In this document: positions 17,324 through 24,261 of the stretch, one piece after another | How positions within the stretch are numbered: position 1 is the first letter of the stretch | How the letters are laid out: the number at the start of each line of letters is the position of its first letter | DNA from: Gammaproteobacteria bacterium | Lineage (GTDB): Bacteria > Pseudomonadota > Gammaproteobacteria > Chromatiales > Chromatiaceae | Length of the DNA: 40,555 nucleotides | Direction of reading: 5' to 3' | Assembly: GCA_020445405.1 (NCBI GenBank) | Contig: JAGRGQ010000035.1 | Span: 1 to 40,555 of the forward strand | The notes under the pieces: generated by a model | What the model saw: the letters and a program-made list of their open reading frames with translations, nothing else | Databases searched by the model: none | What the model was told of the DNA's origin: nothing | Position numbers and translations under genes: made by a program

Positions 17324-19371
17324 CGATGAACAGCAATCTCCATCGGGTACGAAATATTGGCATTGCGGCGCATATCGACGCCGGCAAGACGACGCTGACC
17401 GAACGGATACTGTTCTATACCGGCGCCCTCTACAAAATAGGCGAAGTGCATGACGGCGCAGCGCACATGGACTATATGGCGGAGGAGCAGACGCACGGCA
17501 TCACCATTACCTCGGCGGTAACCAGGGCGCACTGGCAGGAGCATCTGATCCAGCTGGTGGATACGCCCGGCCACGTTGATTTCACGATTGAAGTGGAGCG
17601 CAGTATGCGTGTGCTGGACGGCTGCGTGCTGGTGCTGGACGGTGTCCGCGGCGTGGAACCGCAGACGGAAACCGTGTGGCGGCAGCGGGAGAAGTTCCAT
17701 CTCCCATGCCTGTTCTTCGTGAACAAGATGGATCGCCCCGGTGCGGACTTCGATCAGGCACTGCAAAGTATCCGCAGGCGTCTGGGCGGTGCTCCGGTGG
17801 CCGTGACACTACCGCTGTCCGGAGAGTCCGCGGTGGTAAACCTGATCGACCGCAGTCTGATCGGCTTCAGCGGAGAGCACGGCGAACAGGTGACCGTTCA
17901 GCCCTGTGATGACACCACCTGGGCCGGTTTCTCCGAGCAGCGCGAAGCACTGCTGATGGGAATAGCGGAAACCGACGAACAGCTCGCGGATCAGGTGCTG
18001 GCCGGCGAGGAGCCCGACAGTGAAACATTATGGAGCGCGTTGCGCGCCGCCACGCTCAAGGGGAAGGTTCACCCCTGCTTCGGGGGTTCGGCGTTGCGCA
18101 ACCTCGGGGTGCAGCCGTTGATCGACGCGGTGGTAAAGCTGCTCCCCTCCCCGCTTGACCGACCCCCCGCCAAAGCGTTCCATGACGACGGCAGTGAGGA
18201 GCTGATAGCGATGGAGGACAAGGGCTCGCTGGTGGCGCTGGCGTTCAAGGTTCAGATGTGGGAAGGGCGGCGGCACGTCTTTGCACGACTCTACCGCGGT
18301 GTGCTCCGGCCTGGCGACAGAGTCAGCTACAGGCGGGCGGACGGCAAGGTGGCGAACGAAAACGTGGCGCGGATTTTCGACGTTGACGCGGCCAAGAAAA
18401 GCCGCCTGGATTTGGCCCACGCCGGCGAGATCGTGCTGCTGGCGGGATTGCGCCACGTCACCACCGGAGATACCTTGTACGATCCTGACCACCCGGTGCT
18501 GCTCGAACGCATCGACACCAGGGAACCGGTGCTCAGCCTGGCTATCGAACCCGCATCCTCGGATCAGGAGGCCAAGTTCCTCGAGGTGATGGAGAAGTTT
18601 CAGGAAGAGGATCCCACGCTGCGTTTCGGGGAGGACGCCGACACCGGGCAGCGCCTGCTCAGCGGCATGGGAGAGCTGCACCTGCAGATTGTCATCGAGC
18701 GTCTGCAGCGGGAGTTCAATCTACAGGTCAAGGCCGGACAGCCGGCGGTGGCGCTGCGAGAAACCGTGACCCGCGACAGCCGGATCGACTATCTGTTCCA
18801 GCCGCCGTCCGAGCAGGGTGCAAAGGAGATCGCATTGAAGGCGCGTGTGGTGTTGGTTGTCTCTCCGCGCGAGCGTGGCAGCGGTGTGAAAACCCGGATC
18901 GAGCCGCGTCTGCTGCCCGAGGGTGTTTATCTGAATCCAGCCCAACGGGAAGCGCTGGAGCAGGGGCTTCGATTCTCGCTGGGAGGCGGTCCGCTTGAAG
19001 GGGCGCCGCTTGAGGATCTGAAAGTCGAAATCGACGAGCTAGAGCTTTTCGGCAGCGCATCGACTCCGGCGGCGCTCAACGCCGCGGTTTCGCGTGCGCT
19101 GGCCAAGGCGCTGCAGAGCGCAGGGCCGGTGCTGCTGCAACCTATCATGGCGGCCGAAATTGTCGTACCGGAAGCCAATCTTGGCGCAGTCCTGGGCGAC
19201 CTGCAGTCACGCCACGCCATCATCCGGGACACCCTGCACGGCAGAGAGGATGCCACCATCAACTGTGAAGTGGCGTTGGCGGAACTGCTGGGCTATACCA
19301 CCCAACTGCGCAGCATGACCCAGGGCCGCGGGCAGTTCAGTACCATTTTCCAGCGTTTCGACACGGCTTGA
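17320..19371 (+). CDS. Elongation factor G-like translational GTPase (second EF-G)
   Basis: 683 aa. All GTPase motifs are present: G1 AHIDAGKTT (17-25), G2 region HGITITSAV with T64, G3 DTPGHVDF (81-88) and G4 NKMD (135-138). Domains II-V follow, including GELHLQIVIERLQREFN and a domain IV/V with AEIVVPEANLGAVLGDLQSRHA. Differences from canonical FusA: EQTHGITI in place of the near-universal EQERGITI, and no neighbouring rpsL, rpsG or tuf genes. This suggests an EF-G2-type paralogue. Such paralogues may act in ribosome recycling or have altered elongation roles; the function here is not shown. It is translationally coupled to the OsmC-family gene. Confidence 0.88.
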   Translation: MTMNSNLHRVRNIGIAAHIDAGKTTLTERILFYTGALYKIGEVHDGAAHMDYMAEEQTHGITITSAVTRAHWQEHLIQLVDTPGHVDFTIEVERSMRVLDGCVLVLDGVRGVEPQTETVWRQREKFHLPCLFFVNKMDRPGADFDQALQSIRRRLGGAPVAVTLPLSGESAVVNLIDRSLIGFSGEHGEQVTVQPCDDTTWAGFSEQREALLMGIAETDEQLADQVLAGEEPDSETLWSALRAATLKGKVHPCFGGSALRNLGVQPLIDAVVKLLPSPLDRPPAKAFHDDGSEELIAMEDKGSLVALAFKVQMWEGRRHVFARLYRGVLRPGDRVSYRRADGKVANENVARIFDVDAAKKSRLDLAHAGEIVLLAGLRHVTTGDTLYDPDHPVLLERIDTREPVLSLAIEPASSDQEAKFLEVMEKFQEEDPTLRFGEDADTGQRLLSGMGELHLQIVIERLQREFNLQVKAGQPAVALRETVTRDSRIDYLFQPPSEQGAKEIALKARVVLVVSPRERGSGVKTRIEPRLLPEGVYLNPAQREALEQGLRFSLGGGPLEGAPLEDLKVEIDELELFGSASTPAALNAAVSRALAKALQSAGPVLLQPIMAAEIVVPEANLGAVLGDLQSRHAIIRDTLHGREDATINCEVALAELLGYTTQLRSMTQGRGQFSTIFQRFDTA

Positions 19372-19405
19372 GATCAACCATACACAACGCATCAGGGAGC
19401 CACCG

Positions 19406-20095
19406 ATGGTGATTAGAAAATCTATTTTTTTTGCACTGCCTTTCCTGTTCAGCGGCATTCTCCTGGCGGATCAGCCGCTGACTTACGACCGCATCAACCT
19501 GAGCGTCAGTGCCGGCACCGAGGTGGAGAATGACATGCTGGTGTGCGTGATGTATGCACAGGCTGAGGGTAACGATGCCAGTCAACTTTCGCAGGAGATA
19601 AACCGCTCCATCGGCAGCGCGGTCGACCGGGCGAAACGCAATCCCGTGGTCCAGCTGCAGACGCTTGATTACAGTACCACACCGATCTACCGGAAGCAGA
19701 CGCTGAGTGGCTGGCGCGTGCGCCAGTCGATACGGCTGGAGAGTCGTGACGGCGCAGCGCTGAGCGGATTGATAGGGGAGCTGCAGTCGTCGCTGGCGGT
19801 TGGCAGCATCTCCTACACCATCTCACCCGAGCGACTGAAGGCAAGCGAGGACGAACTGATCGGGAAGGCGATCGCAGCGTTCACTGCGCGTGCGCGAATG
19901 GTGGCGGCCGAAATGGGGCGCAAGGGTTACCGTCTGGTGCACATGGACGTTAATACCCCCGGCCATTTTCAACAGCCGGTACAGGTACGGGGGGTGGCAA
20001 TGGCAATGCGCGAGGATGCCGCCCCGCCCGCACTGGAGGCGGGCAGCCGCCGGATCGAGGTGAATATCAGCGCAACCATAGAGTTGAACCCCTAG
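19406..20095 (+). CDS. SIMPL-domain (DUF541) periplasmic protein
   Basis: 229 aa with a Sec signal peptide (hydrophobic residues 7-20, cleavage after LLA) and no further membrane segment. The body matches the SIMPL/DUF541 family: an initial strand INLSVSAGTEVEND, LQTLDYSTTPIYR, GWRVRQSIRLES, ISYTISPERLKASEDELIGKAI followed by a helix and a final strand RIEVNISATIELNP. Family members (for example E. coli YggE) are periplasmic or outer-membrane-associated, reported to reduce oxidative stress, with no defined activity. The start is supported by GGGAG 7 bases upstream. It is 34 bases after the EF-G paralogue, so may share its transcript. Confidence 0.85.
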   Translation: MVIRKSIFFALPFLFSGILLADQPLTYDRINLSVSAGTEVENDMLVCVMYAQAEGNDASQLSQEINRSIGSAVDRAKRNPVVQLQTLDYSTTPIYRKQTLSGWRVRQSIRLESRDGAALSGLIGELQSSLAVGSISYTISPERLKASEDELIGKAIAAFTARARMVAAEMGRKGYRLVHMDVNTPGHFQQPVQVRGVAMAMREDAAPPALEAGSRRIEVNISATIELNP

Positions 20096-20193
20096 CGGGG
20101 CTGCGTTGTTCACCCACTCTGCGGAAGATAACATCGGGTAGTGCCGGGTAATGAACCGCAGCTTGGGGCCAGCCGGTAGTCAAGTAACCGCCT

Positions 20194-20871
20194 ATGTCAA
20201 ACATTGCTGCCGCACTGCGGGCATCGCTGCCCGTGATGTTCGGATACATTCCGCTGGGTATGGCATTCGGCATCCTGTTCCAGGATCTGGGCTACCCCTG
20301 GTATTTTGCTGCGGTGATGGCGGTTTTCGTCTTCGCCGGTGCCGCCCAGTTCATGGCGATAGGACTGCTTGCCGCCCATGCCGGGCTGCTGGAGGTGGCG
20401 GTCTCGACGCTGGCGCTGAACTCCCGGCATATCTTCTTCGGCCTGTCGCTGATCTCCCGCTACCGCTGCAGGGGTGTGAAAAAACTCTACCTGATATTCG
20501 GGCTTACCGATGAGACCTACTCGCTGATCACCAGCACACCGGCGCCATCCGTTGGCGATGTGAGCACCTACTATCTGGCGATCACCGCGCTCAATCAGGG
20601 TTATTGGGTGGCCGGCTGCATCCTGGGTGCGCTGCTGGGGCGGACGCTGGAGTTAGACACCCGGGGTATGGAGTTCGCACTCACCGCGCTGTTCCTGGTA
20701 CTTCTGCTGGAGCAGTGGAACAAAGTGCGTGACCCCTTCCCTTTTCTGCTGGCCGCGATCTGCGGCGTGGCTGCGTTGGTGCTGTTCAAGGCGCAGATGC
20801 TGCTGGTCTCCATCACGGTTACCCTGGCGCTGCTGATGCTTCGCCGGCAGTTGGGGGAGCGCCGGACATGA
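20194..20871 (+). CDS. azlC: AzlC-family branched-chain amino acid exporter, large subunit
   Basis: 225 aa, highly hydrophobic with about six to seven membrane segments. AzlC (YgaZ) with AzlD (YgaH) forms an inner-membrane exporter; characterised systems export valine/leucine-type substrates or azaleucine. The N-terminal motif LPVMFGYIPLGMAFGILF and FAGAAQFMAIGLLAA with ALNSRHIFFGLSL are typical of AzlC. The stop overlaps the azlD start (ATGA, 20868-20871), so the two subunits are translationally coupled. No strong Shine-Dalgarno is seen before the ATG at 20194. Confidence 0.93.
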   Translation: MSNIAAALRASLPVMFGYIPLGMAFGILFQDLGYPWYFAAVMAVFVFAGAAQFMAIGLLAAHAGLLEVAVSTLALNSRHIFFGLSLISRYRCRGVKKLYLIFGLTDETYSLITSTPAPSVGDVSTYYLAITALNQGYWVAGCILGALLGRTLELDTRGMEFALTALFLVLLLEQWNKVRDPFPFLLAAICGVAALVLFKAQMLLVSITVTLALLMLRRQLGERRT

Positions 20872-21200
20872 GCGATACGACATACCTGGTGCTGGTCATT
20901 CTGGTGATGACCGCGGCCACATTCCTGACCCGGGCACTCCCCTTCATGCTGCTGCGCGGTCGGGCGGATCACCCGTTGCTTGCTTTTCTCGGCAGATACA
21001 CCCCGGCAGCGATCATGACCATTCTGGTAATCTACACACTCGGGGCCGTGGATTTTGGCGCGCCGCCCCACGGCGCACCCGAATTGATCGCGGCATGCAT
21101 AACCCTGTTGGCACACCTGCTCTGGCGCCATACGCTGTTGAGTATCTTTTCCGGTACCGCATGCTACATGTACGCGATCCAGAGCGGACTGTTGCTGTGA
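20868..21200 (+). CDS. azlD: AzlD-family branched-chain amino acid exporter, small subunit
   Basis: 110 aa with four predicted membrane segments, the usual size for AzlD/YgaH. The motif TFLTRALPFMLLRG near residue 18 and LGRYTPAAIMTILVIYTLG are characteristic. It is the obligate partner of AzlC and begins within the azlC stop codon. The C-terminus SIFSGTACYMYAIQ also fits the family. Confidence 0.92.
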   Translation: MSDTTYLVLVILVMTAATFLTRALPFMLLRGRADHPLLAFLGRYTPAAIMTILVIYTLGAVDFGAPPHGAPELIAACITLLAHLLWRHTLLSIFSGTACYMYAIQSGLLL

Positions 21201-21356
21201 CCGCCCCGTGTGCGGAAAAGTGACTGCCCGGCCCCGACCCCGACGGATCGATCTGCCACAGGCACAGATCGTGTTACATGGCCGGAGACGACACAAAGCC
21301 GGGTCGAATAAGCCATACTGTCCATCCAACTTCAGACAACGAATCCCGGGGGAATC

Positions 21357-21467
21357 ATGTCAACTCTGTTCTGGATCTGCGTAGGCATCGTCATAGGCTG
21401 GAACCTGCCGCAGCCCGGTTGGGCAAAAGCACTGCAGGAGAGGATCGCCGCCGCGATCAAGCGCTAG
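21357..21467 (+). CDS. 36-residue single-helix membrane peptide
   Basis: A short frame ATG 21357 to TAG 21467 preceded by CCCGGGGGAATC, that is GGGGGA about 5 bases before the ATG, a strong ribosome-binding site. The peptide starts MSTLFWICVGIVIGWN, one transmembrane helix of about 14 residues, then a PQPGWAK turn and an amphipathic basic tail ending AAAIKR. It resembles short uncharacterised gammaproteobacterial proteins with an 'IGWN.PQP' pattern as I recall them; this needs a search. It begins 156 bases after azlD and may have its own promoter. Function unknown. Confidence 0.6.
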   Translation: MSTLFWICVGIVIGWNLPQPGWAKALQERIAAAIKR

Positions 21468-21871
21468 GAAAACGGCTGCAGCCAGGTCTTTGGAATGGCG
21501 CAATTGATTTACCGCCGACGACACCGGTCTGTCCCGGACAAATTGCCAATACGGGCTCAAAGCTTTTTACACTAAATTTATCGGGATTATCGCCATCATA
21601 TTATGATTTTGTGGCTTGAATTGCTCACCCGGATTAGCCAACGCCGCAAAAAGCTGTTGGAACAACCAAAGCAATGCAGAAATTTCCAGTCGACACGGCC
21701 AATGTGTCAGTAATCTTTACAATTTTGCTATGAATTATTCACATTTTTAACCATCGCTATTGCGAATTGTATGATTTTGAATGATTTTTTATCAATGGCA
21801 TCATTCGTGCTTCAGCTAACAGAAGGGCCTGTTACCTGAGTTTGAATCCACCATTTTGAAGAGTAGAAATC
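21468..21871. other. AT-rich leader region upstream of the PEP-CTERM gene
   Basis: About 400 bases without a convincing gene. From about 21540 the sequence becomes clearly richer in A and T than the surrounding coding DNA, with several A/T runs around 21715-21790. It includes the candidate sigma-54 promoter at 21796-21811 and leaves ample room for an upstream activator site. Confidence 0.6.
21796..21811 (+). promoter_or_regulatory. Candidate sigma-54 (RpoN) -24/-12 promoter
   Basis: TGGCATCATTCGTGCT matches the consensus TGGCACGNNNNTTGCW at nine of twelve defined positions, with the invariant GG and GC separated by exactly 10 bases. Transcription would start near 21821-21823, giving a leader of about 50 bases to the ATG at 21872. 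Sigma-54 control of PEP-CTERM genes by the PrsK/PrsR pair is known in other proteobacteria; neither gene is in this window. Confidence 0.6.
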
Positions 21872-22564
21872 ATGAAAATCCTAGCTAGTCTCGCTGTGAT
21901 GATCTTTTTTGTTATTGCCAACGATGCCATTGCCGGGATAATTCACTCCGAGGATTTTAACTCAGATAACGGCGGTTACACGGTAACAAACCAAGGCAAT
22001 CCAGAGGGGCCTTGGACATGGGATGGTGCAGGTTCCTGGTATACAAATGGCTCGGAAAACTTAGGTTCCCCTTCCCACTCCCGATTGACAGGACCAAGTT
22101 TTGTGGTAACCGCCAATGGTCTGGTGGAGCTGAGCTTCGCTCACCGGTATAGCTTTGAACCTCTGTGGGAGGGCGGAGCCGTATTTACCAGCGTAAATGG
22201 TGGTGCATTCACCCAGATACTGGCCGCTGCCTTCTCCCAGAACGGGTACACCGGGTTTGGTTTTATCGGCAATCATGATTTGAATGGTAAAGATGGTTTT
22301 AATGGAGATTCAGCCGGGTATGCAAACGGCGACTTCATTACAACTATCGCCTCACTGGGAAGTTTCAATACAGGCGACACCATCACGCTTCAGTTTCTTG
22401 CTCCCTGGGACGAATTTGCCAAAGGCAGTGAACCCAATTGGCAGATTGACTGGGTCGAGGTTCGCGATGCTTCGAATGTTCCGGAACCTGCCACACTCGC
22501 ACTGATGGGACTCGGCCTGGCAGGTATAGGCTGCAAGCGGTATCGCCATAAGAGAGCTGCATAG
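21872..22564 (+). CDS. PEP-CTERM sorted extracellular protein
   Basis: 230 aa. Sec signal peptide (residues 1-21, cleavage after DAIA). The mature body (22-200) is Gly/Asn/Ser-rich and beta-patterned (EDFNSDNGGYTV, VELSFAHRYSFEP, ITLQFLAPWDE, WQIDWVEVRD), like jelly-roll adhesion-type domains. The C-terminus from residue 203 is a complete PEP-CTERM sorting signal: VPEPATLALMGLGLAGIG, then a basic tail KRYRHKR. Such proteins are processed by an exosortase and exported with an exopolysaccharide; the exosortase must be elsewhere. The purine stretch GAAGAG lies about 8 bases before the ATG. Base composition is lower in GC than its neighbours. A candidate sigma-54 promoter precedes it and a possible terminator follows. 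Confidence 0.93.
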   Translation: MKILASLAVMIFFVIANDAIAGIIHSEDFNSDNGGYTVTNQGNPEGPWTWDGAGSWYTNGSENLGSPSHSRLTGPSFVVTANGLVELSFAHRYSFEPLWEGGAVFTSVNGGAFTQILAAAFSQNGYTGFGFIGNHDLNGKDGFNGDSAGYANGDFITTIASLGSFNTGDTITLQFLAPWDEFAKGSEPNWQIDWVEVRDASNVPEPATLALMGLGLAGIGCKRYRHKRAA

Positions 22565-22587
22565 CAGGATCTGAAGACCCACGACAC

Positions 22588-22618
22588 AAAACCGTTACGG
22601 TTCGCCCTGACCGGTTTT
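22588..22618 (+). terminator. Possible rho-independent terminator after the PEP-CTERM gene
   Basis: Arms AAAACCG (22588-22594) and CGGTTTT (22612-22618), with the T-run within and just after the right arm. The loop is long (17 bases), which weakens the call, but the position 24 bases after the stop is right. Confidence 0.45.
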
Positions 22619-22863
22619 TATCTCTGTTTGGTGTGGATAGGCCACCGGCCGGACGCGGTAATTTCCTCTCGAGATTCGTGACGCTCAGGGCAGCTGGCTG
22701 AAATCGCCTGCGCCGGCATTAGCCCGGCGTCAGGAGAGTGCACCAGCCCCATCGCTTCGCTGGATTGCAAAACACCGGCCCGCGTGCGCCGATCCCGCCA
22801 TCAGAAACCCTCCCGGTAACGGCGATACAAAACAGCATTAACAGCCGATGTTGCCTTCATCCC

Positions 22864-23130
22864 TTAGTCCTCATCAAGGACTGAACCAAAAAAGTAGAGC
22901 ATCGTGGCACCTATGCCACCGCCGTATACGAGCATCACCAGAAACCAGTCTGAATTCGCTACAGCCTCGTACCAGGGGGCAAAGACCAGAGTAACCGGTG
23001 CAAGAATGAATGCAACAGCACCAAGCACGGGACCCAGGTGATCAACGACTATGCCTAAAGAGAGGAGGAATCCCCAAATCCCCGCGACAAAGTAGATAAC
23101 GAATGCAAGTATTTTGAAAACTAACCCCAT
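22864..23130 (-). CDS. Small three-helix membrane protein of unknown function
   Basis: 88 aa from the ATG at 23130. The upstream ATG at 23142 is in frame, but GGAGG lies between the two, four bases before the second ATG, so the second is the likely start. Predicted membrane segments are about 3-27 (ending in SLGIVV), 33-52 (LGAVAFILAPVTLVF) and 61-82 (FLVMLVYGGGIGATMLYFF), with an acidic tail VLDED. No recognised family. It lies downstream of, and on the same strand as, the CysB-like regulator (90 bases away). No evidence links it to sulfur metabolism. Confidence 0.7.
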   Translation of the reverse strand: MGLVFKILAFVIYFVAGIWGFLLSLGIVVDHLGPVLGAVAFILAPVTLVFAPWYEAVANSDWFLVMLVYGGGIGATMLYFFGSVLDED

Positions 23131-23220
23131 ATTGCCTCCCATGGTATCGGGGTGCGCAAGGGCGTCGCAAAACGGGATTGAACCGGTTTGCCTCGGGATT
23201 GCGCCAAACGTATGTTCCTC

Positions 23221-24156
23221 CTAGGTAGTTGGTCCGTTCGCCGGCGGCGTCAGCAGCAAACCGTTGTCTGCCACCATCTGCTGCATCAACTCGATGAAAC
23301 GCCGTTCGTACCGCCGCAGATATTTGTCCTTATTATATGCGATGCGGGTTACCTCCCAGGGAAACAGGCGGCTGAGATCACGGATCTGTAGATCGCTGTC
23401 GCCGCTGCTGGAGTAGGCCAGGCTGGCGATGATGCCGATGCCGAAACCTTCGCGTACATAGGTTTTGATCACATCGGTATCGGCCGCGCTCAGCACGACC
23501 CTGGGTTTCAGCCCCAGACGGGCGAAGCTGGTGCGGAGGTGATTTGCACCGGTGAATCCGAAGACGTAGGTGATCAGCGGATATTCACACAGGGTGTCAA
23601 GCGCCAGCGGGCGGCGCGCCAGTACCGGATGGCCTGTCGGTGCGATCAGACTGCGATTCCAGCGGTAGCAGTGCAGCGCCGTCAGATTGGGGTGCTCTCC
23701 CAACTCCTCCGTGCAGATGGAAAAATCGACGTTCCCGCTGTCCGCCATCTCCACCAGTTGCTGCGGTGTACCCTGGTGGATCTGCAGGTTTACCAGCGGG
23801 TAGATTTTCCGGAACGCCCGAATCACCGGAGGCAGTACGTAGCGCGCCTGGGTATGTGTGGTGCCGATCCGGAGTTCCCCGCTGGCGACCGATTCGTGGT
23901 CGCGCCCCACTGCCCGGATGTTCTCGGTGTCGCTGAGAATCCTGCGCGCGTACTGCAATACCAGCTCGCCGGTTTCTGTCAACCCCAACAGCCGCTTGCC
24001 TTGGCGGACAAACAGCTCGGTTCCCAGCTCACGCTCAAGTCCGGAGAGGTGCTGGGAAACCGCCGATTGGACCAGGTGCAGCCGCTCCGCCGTCAATGTC
24101 ACGCTGAAATCAGACTCGCTGAGCAGTTCCAGAGATCGCAGTTGCCTCAATTCCAT
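23221..24156 (-). CDS. cysB: LysR-family regulator, CysB-like
   Basis: 311 aa. The N-terminal winged helix-turn-helix (about 1-60; AERLHLVQSAVSQHLSGLE) is followed by a CysB-type effector domain. Segments strongly reminiscent of CysB are IGTTHTQARYVLPPVI, LQIHQGTPQQLVEMA, FSICTE, CYRWNRSLIAPTGHP, YPLITYVFGFTGANHLRTSF and DTDVIKTYVREGFGIGI. CysB activates sulfate-assimilation genes with N-acetylserine/O-acetylserine as inducer and sulfide/thiosulfate as anti-inducer. The gene is divergent from cysJIHC, the classical position for a LysR regulator controlling them. The name is assigned by similarity and context; a Cbl-like paralogue is possible. Confidence 0.85.
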   Translation of the reverse strand: MELRQLRSLELLSESDFSVTLTAERLHLVQSAVSQHLSGLERELGTELFVRQGKRLLGLTETGELVLQYARRILSDTENIRAVGRDHESVASGELRIGTTHTQARYVLPPVIRAFRKIYPLVNLQIHQGTPQQLVEMADSGNVDFSICTEELGEHPNLTALHCYRWNRSLIAPTGHPVLARRPLALDTLCEYPLITYVFGFTGANHLRTSFARLGLKPRVVLSAADTDVIKTYVREGFGIGIIASLAYSSSGDSDLQIRDLSRLFPWEVTRIAYNKDKYLRRYERRFIELMQQMVADNGLLLTPPANGPTT

Positions 24157-24167
24157 ATTAATAAATG

Positions 24168-24190
24168 TGATAAATATTCATTATTTATCA
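24168..24190. promoter_or_regulatory. AT-rich palindrome in the divergent cysB-like/cysJ promoter region
   Basis: TGATAAAT (24168-24175) and ATTTATCA (24183-24190) form a perfect 8-bp inverted repeat around a 7-base spacer. It sits 12 bases upstream of the regulator's ATG and 72 bases upstream of the cysJ ATG, the usual place for a LysR-type autoregulatory and activation site. The surrounding 24157-24220 stretch is strongly AT-rich, so -10 elements in both directions are likely. Assignment as a binding site is inference. Confidence 0.6.
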
Positions 24191-24261
24191 TTTTACAAGA
24201 TTTCTAAAAGTTACCAAACTTGCGATCAACAGACTGTCGACAAAAAAGAGGGAGGAGCCCC

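Noticed and set aside
22711-22729. Hairpin CGCCGG...CCGGCG as a terminator
   Set aside because: Six-base stem, no T-run; could be a REP fragment but too short to call.
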